From: Tetraselmis striata
Taxonomy: Eukaryota > Chlorophyta > Chlorodendrophyceae > Chlorodendrales > Chlorodendraceae
Length of the DNA stretch: 64,000 bases
Assembly (NCBI GenBank): GCA_006384855.1
Contig: VCJN01001658.1
Coordinates: 7,501 to 71,500, forward strand
Reading direction: 5' to 3'
The first letter of the stretch is position 1, and each line of letters begins with the position of its first letter. The notes beneath the pieces were generated by a model, which had not been told where the DNA came from, ran no database searches, and worked only from the letters and a program-made list of their open reading frames with translations. Made by a program: the position numbers and the translations under genes. Below, in pieces: positions 12,284 to 25,471 of the stretch.

Positions 12284-14564
12284 TCAACAGGTGCCGGCCG
12301 GCATCGCACCGAACGAGCTCTCCGCTGCCGCCAGCCCGGACATGTAGGCTCCGTGCACTGTGCTTGGGTACTCGCTGTGAGTATGCTCGCCTGCCAGCAG
12401 CGGTGTAATGGCATCAGCCACATTTGCCCCCTCCAGGTAGTCATACCTCATCGGCATGTTCAACCGATCGGAGCAATGCCGCCCTGATAAACGCTGCAGC
12501 GGGCTCGCACCGGCAAAGAACAGAGTGCCCGCCAATGGCGCTGCCAGCTCGGCGTGGGCGCCGCGCTGCCCAGGGCGCACGTGCGAGTAGGAGCCGAGCG
12601 ACCAGGGGTTCTGGTGCCAGCGAGTGACGAGCACCTCAGCAGGTGTCGGGATGGTCATACCTATGGGCAAGGCGCAGAAAAGATTGGGCACCATCCCCAA
12701 ATTTCCCTTGCTGAACAGTACTTAGCATCCCGACATCCCGCCGACCAGAGCTCCGCCATTGAGCTGGATACCGCTGTGAGTACATGAAAGGGTGGGCTCG
12801 AATACCCTCTGGCAGGATAGTGGCCAAGGCGCTGAGGGCGCGCTCCCGGATCTCTTGATCGCTCAGGTCTTCCAGACGTTCCGCCTGACTGCCCGCGTTG
12901 AAGGCCACCTGTGCGCCGCAGGGTTCAGGCTGTCAGAACTCCCGTTTATAGCCCCGCGCCGCGGCCTTTGTAGGGCCGGGTTGGTGACAGTGTGGTTGCA
13001 GAGGCTGGGCGCACCAGTATGGGCAGGCGCTCCTGTGTGGCGGCCAGGTTGTAAAACGTGTCAAAGCTGGGGAGCTCCTCCGGAACGCCACGGACGGCCC
13101 ATTCCGTGGTCAGAACCTCGGCCCACCAGGCACGCCTCCAAACCAGGATCACCTGCCCGCAGCCACACCATGAGATCCAAAAACATCGGGGTTGTGGCTT
13201 TGGGCCGTTGCAGCGCGCACAGGAGTGCTGGGTACCTTGTTTAGCGTGCCCATACCCAGCGTCTGCATTGCGCGCAGCTTCGCGTCAGGCAGCGGCGGTG
13301 TGAAGAGAGTGTTGTTGTGCCGCTGCAAGAAGCCCAGCGGCACTGTGACGATCACTTTCCTGGCCCTGTACTTTTCCCACTCGCTCGTCGTCACTATTGC
13401 CTGAGCGGCAACATGTCACACCAGCGCCAGCATGCTGACAACCCACCGCTGCGGCCTGTTCCGTCCTATGCATCCCTCAGCGGTGAGGCCTTTCACTCTC
13501 GGAAAGCGATTGCATGCGCACGCACAGAATACCTCGAGCACGTTGTAGTTGATGTTGATCACTGGTGTGTTATACTTGATGCAGATTCCTTGCGTCAGGA
13601 GGTCCACCACCTGAGAAAACCCCGCCGGGAAGAACACCTCGCGGCCTGCCACCACCATCACCATGGCAGTAAGCTACCATGCGCAGGCCGCAGGGTGAGG
13701 GGATGGGGAACCTAGGCAGTAGGCAGCCCCTAAAAATATCTCTCACCTGCCCACACTTTGTCATCCTGCCAGATGGTGGTGAGATCGGAATGGTCGGCGG
13801 CGTAATCATTGCGGAACTCGCTCGTGATGAGGCTGCGGAGCCATTGCCTCTCGTAGGCGGAGAGGCTCAATCCCTCATTGGTGCGCAGGTAGCGCTCCAC
13901 CGTGTCCGCAAAAGGCGCGTCGACTTCGTCTAGCACATCCAAGCCGGAAGGAATGAGTCAGATGGAGGCTGTTGCTTCTCTGGACCTAAGGCATGCTGAG
14001 CCCTACGATCCTGCTCGCCCGCCGCCCACCTTGGTCCCACCGGTCGATGAGATAGTCGTAAAAAGCCTCGAGGTTTGCTTCGTGACGCTCCGCCGGCACC
14101 TCCTCCCGCGTCTCCGCGTCAAAGAGGGTCCAGTCGTCCCCCGCGAGCACCGTCCCCAGACCTGCATCCTGCGCCAGCTTGAAGATGGGGTTGGGATTGC
14201 TCGTCGTGCCCACGCCGTGCACCCAGAATGCGCCGAGGTCCACTCGTTGCGAGGGGGTCGACGCCAGTGCGACGGATCGCACGCGGCCGCCCGCCTCCGA
14301 CTGTGCCTCCAACACCGCCACCCGCAACCCCTTCCGAGCCAACCGCTGCGCGGCACCGAGTCCCGCCACACCCGCGCCGACGATGACAGCGTCGAAGTCG
14401 GCAGCCGCCCAGCATTCATCGCCGACCTGCTGCAGCTGCCGGCCTCCTGAGGTCGCTCTGCCCACTTTTACTTCCCGCGCGGCCGCCGACTCCACCCAAC
14501 TGCCGCCGCACGTTATCGCAAGCCCCACAAGAGCGGTGAGGGCGAGCACTGTCGCAGGATCCAT
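12284..14564 (-). CDS. FAD-dependent polyamine / flavin amine oxidase, secreted type
   Basis: Eight exons join in phase to 497 aa: 14564-14030, 13929-13747, 13645-13533, 13400-13236, 13152-13015, 12908-12806, 12660-12511 and 12390-12284 (stop TGA). The start chosen at 14564 gives a classic signal peptide (MDPATVLALTALVGLAITCG); an in-frame ATG lies 21 bases upstream. Next come the Rossmann FAD motif VIVGAGVAGLGAAQRLA ending in the ribose-binding E of VLEAQ, GGRV, and the helical substrate region. GMGTLNK carries the lysine conserved in the PAO/LSD1 family. The C-terminal FAD motif LFFAGEHTHSEYPSTVHGAY is split by an intron. The family oxidises polyamines and makes hydrogen peroxide. The signal peptide suggests an extracellular or vacuolar site. 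The substrate is not decidable from sequence. Confidence 0.93.
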
Positions 14565-15399
14565 CGGGAAATATCGTGGCCCCATTCGAGGCGATTCTCC
14601 CGCCCCAGGGCTTCAATGTCCTTCCTCGGGTGGGGTAGTTCCGGTGGTGGGAAAGAAGCTTGGCAGCAATCTATCACCCCTTCACCAGCAGACCGGCATA
14701 GCGCCGACTCGCCGCCGCGACGCTCATCCAGTAGCCCCGTGGCGCAGCCAGCAGTGCTGGGGCTCATGTGTCGTAGCCCTACACTGATATACTTTTTGGG
14801 AGAGCGTCAAGAGAATCACTGATATCCGTAAGGATTACCTCTAATTCCACCCGCCGCGTATAAATCTATCAGGGCGCAAATAATAACAGAGTAGCGACTA
14901 TAGGTGAAATACTGTAACGTTAGCGAATAGTATGCGACATAATGACGCAAAGGGATTCCCCCGCTTCGCGCGCGCAGCCCCGCGCGGCGCGGCGTTTCGA
15001 GCGCTAGCGGTGCGCTGCTTCGCGGCGCCTGCAGCGCGACTACGACGATGAGGTGTCGCTCAAACAACGACGCGCAGTTCCGATCTCGTCACCCCAGCGT
15101 GCAACCGCCGACTCGTCGCCAAACAGGGCCACCGCCCGCCGCTCGTCTAGTCCCAGCCACAGCCAACTGCTACCCTTTAATAAAACGACCGGGACTGTCT
15201 TGCCTACTCCGCCAGGGCGCCGACCCCGCCAGCGGCGGGCGACCCGCCTCGCCAGCTCCGACCCGCCTGGTCGACCCCCCCCGCCCCCCCCCCCCCCCCC
15301 CCCTCCCAACCCCTTCCGCCCTGAAATAAAACCCCGAGAGAAAAGACAAGCCCCTCATCTGCGAAGCACCGCGCCGTCGGGAGGCACCTACATACGGTC
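14565..15399. other. Shared 5' region of divergent oxidase and sulfotransferase genes
   Basis: The two neighbouring genes are transcribed away from each other, so their promoters should lie here. I see the short repeat at 14.79 kb, a GC-rich part at 14.95-15.05 kb and a C homopolymer at about 15,285-15,303. No TATA-like box could be assigned with confidence. Confidence 0.5.
14791..14816 (-). repeat. Truncated retroposon-like element, copy 3, with 9-bp target duplication
   Basis: A 26-base insert (the conserved 3' end only, in minus orientation, lacking the TTACAG block) is bracketed by exact CACTGATAT at 14782-14790 and 14817-14825. It lies 227 bases upstream of the amine oxidase start codon. 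Confidence 0.65.
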
Positions 15400-17191
15400 A
15401 TGGCGCGCCGGTCGGGTGGGGTGACGGCGCTGGCGCTGGCGCTGGCTGCTCTGGCACTCGCGGCCGCCGGCGAAGCGGAGCAGGCTGAGCACGCCGGCCG
15501 ACAGCTGGCGGGCCCGCCCTGCCTGGAGCGCTTCCGGCACACGGCAAGCCCTCCACAAGCCCCCTTCCCCCCTACCCGACCAGCCACCCAGACATCTCAC
15601 CCCCTGCTAGACAGCTAGGCAGCGGCAACGGCGGGACATTACTGTCGTCGCTTAGGCCGCCCTATGAAGAGCCGCCACCAACAGGAGCAGCATGTCGGCC
15701 AATTTCGGCGGCCCAGCGCAGCGCAGCCCAACATAGCACAGCGCAATCACCTCACCATCAAAGTCAGCCTTGTCCATCCCAAGTAGCCGAGGCCGTTACC
15801 TCCACGAGACCGAACCGGCCTAAGACCCTTGCTAGGGGACTACAGAGATACAGACAGACACCTGCACCTTAAGCGTAGCGGTGGAGTAATCCTGAAGTGT
15901 TCCTGTAATCATGTTCCTGCTTCCACCCCGCAGTCGATGTAGAGGACCTTTCTGATTGCCTTTTATTTTGGTGATTTCCGATATCGCCTTCTGCTGCTAG
16001 CTCATGTAATTATAGTAATCCTGAAGTGGGCTGTTAATTAGATAAATGAATCCACTGGGTATAGGCGAATAAATTCCACCTCCTGTTTCTTCGCCGGCTG
16101 GCTGCATGCGGTAGCTAAGCCCTGAGATCCAAAGCCGAAATATTTGCTGAGGTCTGGCCGCGTGCCTGTGCACTTCGCAGGTGCGGGACCGCCGCGCGGG
16201 GCTGTCCAGCGTGGCAAGCGCCATCCATGCGGCGTGGAAGCAGAGCGGGCCACCGGTGCAGCTGCGCGAGAACCTGCCCATCGCGCTGCCGGGGGGGCGC
16301 TTGAGCATGTGCTTTGTGGAGAAGTGCGGCAGCTCGCGCCTCAAGCTGCTCTTCCTGCGCGGCATGGGCTACACGCCCGCGGAGCTGCTGGGGCGCGACC
16401 GGCTCAAGGTGCACCGCGCCGAGCTGCGCGGCGCGCCGGCCACCCTGGGCGCCTACGAGGCTGCGCTGGAGGGCTCTCCCCGCGTCATCGTGGTGCGCAG
16501 CCCCTACAGCCGCCTGCTCAGCGCGTTCCTCAACAAGCTGCGCTGCACCGCCTGTGCCACGCCCGGCACCAACGCCGCCGCCAACGCCGACGCCATGGCG
16601 GCGCGCCTGCACGCCAGCGCGCGCGTCCCGCTGTGGGTGCGCGACGCCAACGTCACCGCGCGCGACGGCTTTGCGGTGCTGGTGCACGCGCTGGACGCTG
16701 CAGCCGCCGCCGCGGTGGCGGCCGGCCGACGGCTGGCCATGGACCCGCACTTTGCGCCCATCAGCGGGCTGTGCCTGCTGCCGCGCGGCTTCCACTACGA
16801 CTACATCCTCCCCCTCGAGGCCATGGACGCCTGGTACGCCGACTTCCTGGCGCTGGCGGGCCTGCGGGCGGAGGCCGCCGGAGGATGGCACATCAACTCG
16901 CACCTCAACCTCGCGGAGCCCGGGCAGCCCTGTTTCTACCGCCCCGCGGGCGCGGTGTGTGCGGACGTGCCGGCCCTGGAGGGCTCCTGCGCCGCGCGCC
17001 CCCGGCCGGGCGCCGCCCAACCCCGCCCGCCGCTGCAGCGCTCCGCCAGCAACGCGGACGAGCTGGTGACGAGGTTCTACACGCCGGAGCTCGCGGCGGC
17101 GGTCACGCGGGTCTACGCAGAGGACCTGGAGGCCTTTGGCTACGCCGCATGGGACGGCGCCTCTCCCTACGACGCCCTGGCCGGCCGCTGA
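15400..17191 (+). CDS. Carbohydrate sulfotransferase-like protein (Sulfotransferase family 2)
   Basis: Proposed exons are 15400-15543 and 16181-17191, giving 384 aa. The first exon codes for a signal peptide/anchor (VTALALALAALALAAAG), fitting a Golgi or secretory enzyme. The second exon is one long frame with FVEKCGSSRLKLLFLRG, which resembles the 5'-phosphosulfate loop, and RVIVVRSPYSRLLSAFLNK, which resembles the 3'-phosphate-binding element of PAPS-dependent carbohydrate sulfotransferases. The C-terminal FYTPELAAAVTRVYAEDLEAFGY also fits the family. The first exon has no GT downstream before its in-frame stop at 15618. The only reasonable donor is GCAAGC at 15544, so this would be a GC-AG intron; an extra unseen exon is the alternative. 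The acceptor polysaccharide is unknown. Confidence 0.78.
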
Positions 17192-19757
17192 GATTGCTGC
17201 ACACCCTGTTGTGCCTCCACTGTAGAACTCGGCACGAATTCTCCCAGCCGCCTCATGATGTATTTGTTGTAGCACTGCATGCCCTAATTGCTGCTCACAG
17301 TTTGACCAATCCCACAGGAGGGTCTAGTGGACTTCCGTCATCAGTCTGTCACACCCTCCCCCCAACGGCTGCTATTTTAATTTAATTCTTATAATATTAA
17401 ATGATGATGGTACAGATGGAATTTTGTTTTTAATGTCATGCAGCACTGTGTCCATTGTCCCCCCAAGTCGCTGTCGGTCCTTGGTGGGTGCAGGGCTGTT
17501 GCGCTGGTAGCTGCTTAAACAGTCCTGGCTGCTCACTCAGCAGACGCTCGCCACGCAGGCTGTGTATGTGCGTTGTGTGAGCTTGCACAACTCTCATTGT
17601 CCTTAGTACGCTGAAGCATTTGACCGCTGAGTCGTATCACCAGCTGGCAGTCCTATTCGCTGGTTGACAAGCACTCTGGTTGCAAGATAGCATGGACAGC
17701 AACTGTCACCTCCAATTCCGGCTACATGTCGATTGGATTTCCCAAATGACCAAAACGAAAACTGTTTCCCTGGGTCCCTTCTATCGCCCTTGAAAATCGA
17801 GACACCTGCCGTGATCAAAATGATAACAGGGAATGCGCGCAAAGCAACCCAGCACGCTTGCGCTGCCCCTTGTGAAGTAATCTTGACCCCCACATGGTAA
17901 GGCATCCACTCCTTTTCTTTAGATCTCATTAGTTCTGCGTCTGCAAGTACAGCATTTGGCGCACCTGCTGAAGTCGAATAAATATGAATGCCGCGGCACG
18001 TTTCTAAGCAGTACTCTAGACTACTGCATGGTGTGCATTGCTTGGTAATTCCCTGGCTGTATAATCTGCACCTGGGAGCACAGTAAGATACCATAGCAGC
18101 TAAGTTGTTTGCGTAGTGTCACAGGGTATGTTTCCATGCTGTCCTCACGCAATGATATGATCACCGTGCAAGGGCAGCGTTGTGTTCATCGGAAGTTGTG
18201 GAAAGTAAGTATGTTATTTTTATGTAGCCACAATCGTTGACATTGGAGACAATCGGAGCAAGCCCGTTCATCATTGTATAGTATTAATTCACTGCTCGAC
18301 TGGTAGCCTGCTTTTTATGGGCAATGAGTACATTGTTTGTGGAATAGTATATAGAAATAGAAACACATGCGCGCCGCCGCCGCCGCCGCAATTATTACAT
18401 CGCTTGCTACATCACTGATTCATCATGGGTTCCCTGATATAGGACCCTATATAAATTCGCAAGTGGGCCATTGCCCCGTGCTAGGTCAAACGCCGTGACA
18501 TGTAGTTCGAATCGACGTGTGCGATATAGCATTATGCTCGCACAGGCGCACATGTATGTATGTATTTATAATGTATCTATGCAGTGTATTGTGCTCACCA
18601 GTATCATTAAAAATAGAGTATGTATCGCGATAGTAACATGGTAATGCACGACACATATTACTCATGTGTGTGTGTGGGGGGTGGGGGTGGGGGTGGGGGT
18701 GGGGGTGGGGGTGGGGGTGGGGGGGGGGGGGGGGCGGGGGCTCAGGGCACTGGTGCAGGGCACGCCGAGGAACATGTGCAGGTGATAACGATGTCAGCAC
18801 TGTGCAGCACGAGCGCCATGCATACCCCGGCCAGCCGCTTGGCTTTACCAGCTTGCAAGTAGATAATGGTGCTGGCGGCCATGACATGCAGTAACAGTGT
18901 CAGCAGGGGTATGGAGTCACGCCGTTTAAACCAATAACCGCCTGAGTGCGCCCAACGCCACGCTCTTGTCACAGTATCCTTAGTCATCAATATCATGTAT
19001 ATTCTGGCTGGTTGTTATCTTAATTGCATACATACAAAAATGCAGCGCATGCATTTCATGGTGCTATTATTTTGACAATGCGCATGGTCAGTATAGCAAA
19101 AAATGAGCAGATTGCCGCACGCACAGCCCATCCCGCGCCATACGGCCTGGGACACATCCAGTGGTATGGAAAAGCCTTTCTATGCCTATGTTACTGGAGG
19201 GCTTTACGCAACATGTAACTGGAGGGCTTTACGCAATACACCCAAGAAAGCCGACCGCAGCGATCCTCATATCACCGACGGCTGTGTGACAAGTCATTGC
19301 TGTATCTCGCGCCAGTGGCAGGCACTAGGAAGATGTCTCCTACCAAGGCGAAACATGTTCAAAATCACTATCACTCTTAGGATAGTAGCGGTACAGTATG
19401 TAGCAGTGGTTACATGAACACTCTCAGGGCATACATCTAAAGATATGTTTTCGTGAGATCATCGCGAGTTATGTCGCACTAAACGCACACACGACGAGCA
19501 TCTTATGGATGGCGGTGCGATGATGCTGAGAGCGTCAGAGCGATATGTGAATAGAATCCGATACTACTGCGAGTTACTACTGTACGGTGCCAATAACATC
19601 CAACGCGCGTTGTGCATGTCGACCTACCATGGCGGTGCCTGTCATTGTCACCTAGCCCAGCACGACGAAAATGCTGCTGCGCCGCCAGGCGTTCGTTTCA
19701 TTGCCGTATCTAAATACAAAACACAGATATCTGCAGTTGCGTGCCAACGATATCCTA
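17192..19757. other. Intergenic region without a supported gene
   Basis: About 2.6 kb, more AT-rich than the flanking exons. It contains a short GCC run (18.37 kb) and the G-rich minisatellite described separately. Nothing looks coding: frames are short, lack domain motifs and have no matching splice signals. The two flanking genes converge here, so 3' untranslated ends are expected at both edges. Confidence 0.6.
18664..18737 (+). repeat. GGGGGT hexamer minisatellite
   Basis: A GT run passes into seven or so copies of GGGGGT and then a G homopolymer. The plus strand has many runs of five G, so it could form G-quadruplexes. It is intergenic. Confidence 0.9.
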
Positions 19758-22700
19758 TTACGAGTGCGGCCGTGGGTTGGGAACAAACTCGTACACCCTT
19801 GGCCCGCCCTCGCCATCTGTCTGCACGCTGAAGTTCTCCCGGGGCGACTCTCGGCTTAGTCGATGCAGCGGCAAAGGTGGCACCGGCGAGCCGCTGCGAC
19901 GGCGACCTTGCTCGGGAGAAAGGTCGCGCGGATTGTCCCAGCAGGGCGAAGGCGCCCATGCACGTTCTGGCGCTGTGGTCGCGAGGACGCCGGAAGAGAA
20001 CGACGCAGGCGATGCGCCGCCAGCTGCCCCCCGGCCGGAGGCGGTTGAGTACTGCAAATCCGTTTGTCGATGACCTCGCATGATGTTATCTTGCGCATCC
20101 TCCGTGGTCATCGCTGTCGCTCGCGCAGGTGTCGGGCGATGGATCGTTGGTCGAGCCGGTGGAGCCGAGACCGCACGTTGCTGTCGCTGCGGGCGCGAAG
20201 ACGCAGGTCTCGACGCGCCGCTATTTTCTCGCATCGATGGCGTCTCACCAGCATCGACCGACCGCCGCATGCCGGCCGTGGTTGATGCGGGCGTTTGCGA
20301 TGACGTGGCTCGATTCCTTCGGGCCCGGGGTGTCTTGCCTCGCTGCGGAGCCTTTGGCGCCGATGGGCTGAAGCCGCTTCCGCCGGACACATCGCCGCCG
20401 CCCTCAATAAGCTGCTGGTTCCGTTTGTGGCTGATAAACTTTCCACGATCCAGGCCGTAGAATTCAGCTAGCCGCTGCGCATGTTGGCAACCGGGTGCCT
20501 CCAGCAGTGTCTCTTTCGTGGACCTGATTATACGTGCTTGCGTCTGCTTGACGACATCCGTGAGCGACCGGAATCCACCTCCCTGGAAGCACACGAGTAT
20601 GTCATCAGTTCCCAACTCGGAATGCGCCTTGGCAAGTTGTTTTTACCAGGCTAAGTAGCGCTGTAGGTAGACCGAATATAGCTCGCCAAGGCTTCGGAAT
20701 TGTGGCCAGGCTCATCAATCGCCCCTCGACCATAGGCATGGCCCCCGTCGTCTTGGCTGCAGACTCGACAGACATTTTAGATGCGACAGCTCTACTCGCA
20801 CCTTTTTCACGATATACTGTTGCGTGCCGGCGCTTGTGGCGATACCGTCCTTGAAAAGACGGAGCTCGTTGAGCTCCGTGAGTGCGCACATCAGCTCGGT
20901 GTGGCTCTTTTTCACGTCGCGGTCCATTGCGTCCAGGACCTTACGCCCCTGCGATGAAATGGCTGCCGTGCTTCTCCAACGCTCGAAATAGCAGCGCACC
21001 AGGGTAGCCCGCACGTCGCCGGCACGCCGGTTGGACCACGCCTCGATAACCTGCGCCATGCCGCCATGAACAAAGAGCGGAACACATCAAATATCCATTT
21101 CAATGTGGATTCCATGTTCGCCATTAATAGAAAGTCAGCAAAATGTGTAGGAAAACATATTTGACAGTCTCAATGATATGATACTTATTATTGGCCCAAG
21201 TAATGATAAGCGCATTCTATATGTGTCAATGGACCATCGTACTGTTCTTTTCGTTTTATAGTCTAGTACAGTGTGGAGCGGTGTAGTGTGGTGTAGTGTG
21301 GAGCAGTATGGTGTGGAGTAGTATAGTGTAGTGTAGTGTAGTGCAATGTCACAATGTCCTCTAGTCTGGTCTAGTCTTGTCTAGTCTTGTCTAGTTAGGG
21401 GGGGTTAGTCACCCACCTTGCGCAGCTTCTGTGCGTTGGCAGTGACGCCCATCAGTCTGTCCGCCTCCGACTCTGCCGCCTTTCGCGCATCCGCCTCCTC
21501 CCCCGCCAGATTGTAGTAAAACGCCACCTGCGCGTTCTCGCGCCACACCGCAAACGCAAGCCGCAATCCCAAGCGGCCCGCGTGGCTCACCGCCCAGGCT
21601 GCGGCCAGCGCCCATCCGAATGCGGAGTCCCGGAACCCGCGGCAGTCCTCCTTGATCAGCGCCATGCCGGCGCGCATCGTATCCTGCGACATGCTGGTGC
21701 TGCCCTGCCTCCAGGCCTGCAGCACAACCTGCAGCGTCCGCTTCCGCCGCCACAGGCGTATTCGATTGTTTGCTGCGTCGTGTGCTTGCCGTCGCTGGTG
21801 TGCCGGCGAGGCAAAAGCCGCGACAGGCAAGACACATAGATTCGTGTCAGCGTAGCACTGTGCTTCTGAATACCAGCCACTGCACTACCACAGGTACTAT
21901 AGGTATAATGGGCCTCTCGCTCTCGTTTGTTGCCATATCTATTAGTAAAGACCCATGAGACGCCCAGTGCATATCCTCTCTCTCCCTGTCCCTCTGAGCT
22001 GTCTCCAGTGGTGGCAGCAGGTTGTATGCTGCATGCTCCATTCGCCGGCGCTCACCGCTATCTCCTCCTGCCATGCTTCAACAACCATCCGGAGCAGCTT
22101 TGCGCGCCTCATCCCGCCAATGATGCGGCTGCACCGCTTCATCTTCTCCCAGTAGCGGTCTGACATCCCCTTCCAGTGCTCTGCCTGTGCTCAGGTTGTT
22201 CCGTGCGCGTCAGGGGCGTGACTCAAATGCCGCCGCACTGGATGCTTGGACTAGAATGCCAGACAAAGGGGGTGGAGGTCCCAGGGTCGTTGCTACAGCA
22301 GACAAAGCAAGGTTTGTGAGCGCACCAGCTGGGTGGCTTCTGTCAGGGAGCCCTGCAGCTGTGTGCGATGTGCGCGCGCTTTGGTGACCACGTTGTCAGT
22401 CGCGCCCTCTGCCACTGCCAGCCGCCAGCGTCGCAGGAAAGAGTGCAGCGCGTTGCTGCGGAACAGCCGCATCAGCACCACCGCGGTGCGGTCCTGCGCT
22501 GCCAGCAGCTTGTCGTGAATGAGAGAGTGCGCGCCCTTCATGAGCCGCCCCTCCTCATCGGCCATCTGCCGCTGCGTCCGGCTGCGCGTCAGGGCGCCTG
22601 ATAACTCGTCGAGCTGCGCTGTTGCGGTGCTGAGCTCCTCCTGTATGGCCTCATTCGCCTGGTAGATGGCTCGCACGTGCCATCTCCACAGGCACTCCCA

Positions 22701-24422
22701 AAGAAGGCGCCGGTCGCGGAGCTTTATGGCTGCCACTTGTCGCCGCGACACGTACACCTGCGCGCACCGAGAAGTGAATGCCAAATCATGTGTATTTTTC
22801 GTGGTGTCAAGCGATTTTGCTTCCCGGGGAGCCATCCTCACTCCTGGCAGCTGGTTGTGTCATATCTCTTATCACAAAGCACGCGTTGGTTTGCATGACT
22901 CTTGTTGCACACACTATGGCAGTCAAAACAGTAGATAGCAGTGTGTCAATGGAAGAATTCTAGTATCATGTAGCAATGACAAGTACGCTGACCGGAATGC
23001 AATACATTGCTGGACAGAAAACGAGCCGATTGCAAATGTTTGGGTATTTTATCAAAGTAGCACAGACCGGGTCGTTGGTGCACCGTGCTGCCGAGATATG
23101 CTTCCTGTCCCTCAGATAGGGCTGCTGCACGCACCTCCAGCACCTCCGCCCGCTGCCTCGCGTCCGCAAGCAGCTGGCACAGGTTGGTATGCTGTTGCTG
23201 CAGCATGTCAAAGTGCTCTTGCAGCCCGCCCACTTTGAGCTCACGTGCCGTGTAGCACCACTCCCGGAACATACGCCGCAGCCACTCGCGCGAGCGCTTC
23301 GTTGCCATGTTGGTCGCGAGATTCTCAAAGACATTCAGCAGGTTGGTTTGCATGTGCACCACACTTTCCTTGGCTGTATACCTGCAGGGCGCCATCAATC
23401 ACAAACTCAGCGTCAACGGATTGTTGATCAGCGGCTGGAATGACGCCCCCTCAAGGGATGTGTGTGTGTGGGGGGGGGGGGGGGGGGGGGGGGGCAAGTT
23501 CACCACTCATAGCTCAGCTGCGCCATAGCCTGCTTCAGCGTCTCTGCTGTGCTTGATTTTAGCGCGTTCTTTTCCGTTAGCCGCGCCACATCCTGCTGCA
23601 GCTCCTTTGTCTCATCGCGTAGATCAAAAGTTTCTTTCGCCTGCATCGGACGGCAATGGGTGCAGCCGGATCGACTAAGCTGAACCACGTCACTGCTCTT
23701 TGTTTATACGTTTTCATCTGTCTACTGTCATGTGGCAACCTATCCACCCATATGATTCCAGCTGCATGCTCCAAAGATCTCCTCCAACCCATTGCTCCCA
23801 CTGTCATGTGTTCCTCATGCAAACTCACCGCTCTCTTTACCAGCTCATCCCGTGTGTAGCAGCCGCAGGTGTCGACAAATATGCGCTCAGAGAATAGATA
23901 CCGCGACCCCTTTTTCTCGTCAAACAGCTTCTCCTTGATCTCTGCCACCAGATCGTTGGAGTTGAGGGTATGCTTTCCGATGCAACTGCGCGACAGACAG
24001 AAGGGGGCTCAGTCTCGGCACCGCCAGTATTTTAATCATATCTGGTTTCGGCTGGCCTGCCACTCGCACTGCAGGCCACCGGGGCATTACTCCTCCAGAT
24101 TATCTGGTCGTCCCGCGTGGTCGATGATCTCCGTCGCTCGAGCCTCAAACACCGGCTTCATGTTCGCCTGCAGCGCCGTCTGCCGCCGTGCACTGTCATC
24201 CACGAACGCCGCTTGGGCGGCCCCAAACTCCGGCTCCTCGCGCGAGTCCTATACCCGCGGCATGTAGCTTAGGGCCCACAGCCCGTGTGACCACCACAGG
24301 GCCGTGCTCCCCATCCCTTCCAGTCTCCATCCCTTCCAGTGCCTGGACTCCGCAAGCCACCCGCACTCACCATTTCGGTCCACGGCGCTGACAAATCGCC
24401 GCTCGCCCGCTGCGATCGAGCC
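19758..24422 (-). CDS. Coiled-coil protein with Sfi1-like W-motif repeats
   Basis: In-phase exons are 24248-24091, 23985-23829, 23640-23504, 23381-23135, 22757-22326, 22184-22056, 21794-21417, 21050-20802 and 20582-19758 (stop TAA). A probable earlier exon ends at 24371 (SAPWTEM), and the true start is not found. This gives at least 904 aa. Aromatic/basic motifs recur at spaced positions: LWECLWRWHVRA, LHSFLRRWRLAV, WLRRMFREWCYTA, LQVVLQAWRQG, LAFAVWRENAQ, LLRMVVEAWQEE and LVRCYFERWRST. They resemble the centrin-binding repeats of Sfi1-type basal-body proteins and are separated by charged coiled-coil segments. The last exon ends in a low-complexity S/P/R tail. A flagellar or centrosomal role is inferred only from this resemblance. 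Confidence 0.72.
21257..21405 (+). repeat. (TAGTG)n / (GTCTA)n degenerate microsatellite
   Basis: Imperfect pentamer-like runs of GTGTAGTGTGGA and TAGTG change into GTCTAGTCTTGTCTAG. It lies in the intron of the Sfi1-like gene directly upstream (in sense: downstream) of the donor at 21417. Confidence 0.85.
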
Positions 24423-25437
24423 CTACGAGTAGCCGCCCGCCGTCCGACGGCTCATTCGACACTGCCAAGGCCAGTCCACGTGCCAGCCGCCGAATGTGCT
24501 TGCAGAGTCCCTTGGGCTGCCCTAAATGTGTCGGGATGCTCGCCTGTCGCGCTGGTTGCGAGTTTGAGCAGCGGCGCTGGCTGCCACCCTCGGCACAGAG
24601 CTGCTCCAAGACGCCCCCCCTAGCTGGGGCCCCGAAACCCGGAAGACTCAAAACCACACGCAGCCCGGGCCGTTTACGATTTTGAGACGATACACTCGCG
24701 CAGAAGGGCATAGACTGCTCCTCACTTGCCTCACGGCATCGAGGTATTCTCAATGAGCTCGGCGATTCTGGCGGCAGATGGCAGCGGGTCGCGTGTCAAA
24801 GGTGGCCGGTGGTTGGCTGGCGGCATGCGTGCAGGTCGGCGGCGCTTATTAATAATCCGCCGCAGCGCAACAACCAGTACCGTTCGTAGTCCGCAGGAAC
24901 TGATAATTAACTATCGCAGCTAGTCGCTAGCTGCGATACATACTAGCTAGCTCGCTACATACCGTGCATAATCGCAAGCATGCGGCAGTGCGCGTGCGTC
25001 TCGTCGAGTTTCCGCGTGCTGCGAGTCGACGCGGGGAGTTTAACGGCACGCACTATCCCGTACCATAAACGCGCGAGTATTATTGCAGGTACCTCCAGGG
25101 CATACCGATCCACGCATCATCACATAATATCTCAGCTGAAACAGAGCTTCGTATAATCCTTAGATGCCTGTCGTCAGTCCACTATGGTTCCCATCATGGG
25201 AGGATACAGGAGCATGAATAAAGCCGTCAGCCTCTGGGCGGATGAGTGGGATTACAGCAACTTCCTTCGTCATCGGTACCGGTGTACTCGGGCACGTGTC
25301 GCCATCACGACGTAGTCACGCACGGTCGGCAGCGCAGTCACGGACTCACGGGCACCAGGATGTCTGGGCCCGTCGGCGTTGCCAGACCAGACCGCAAACG
25401 AAGCAGCGTCGCGAAAGGCAGCGAGTAAGCTGCCTAG

Positions 25438-25471
<34 letters not shown>

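Noticed and set aside
16115..17385. 386-aa minus-strand and 413-aa plus-strand frames over the sulfotransferase exon
   Set aside because: GC-rich shadow frames; only the 16181-17191 frame carries the PAPS-binding-like motifs.
18480..18525. GTTCGAATC-like motif that could be a tRNA T-loop
   Set aside because: No cloverleaf can be drawn from the flanking sequence.
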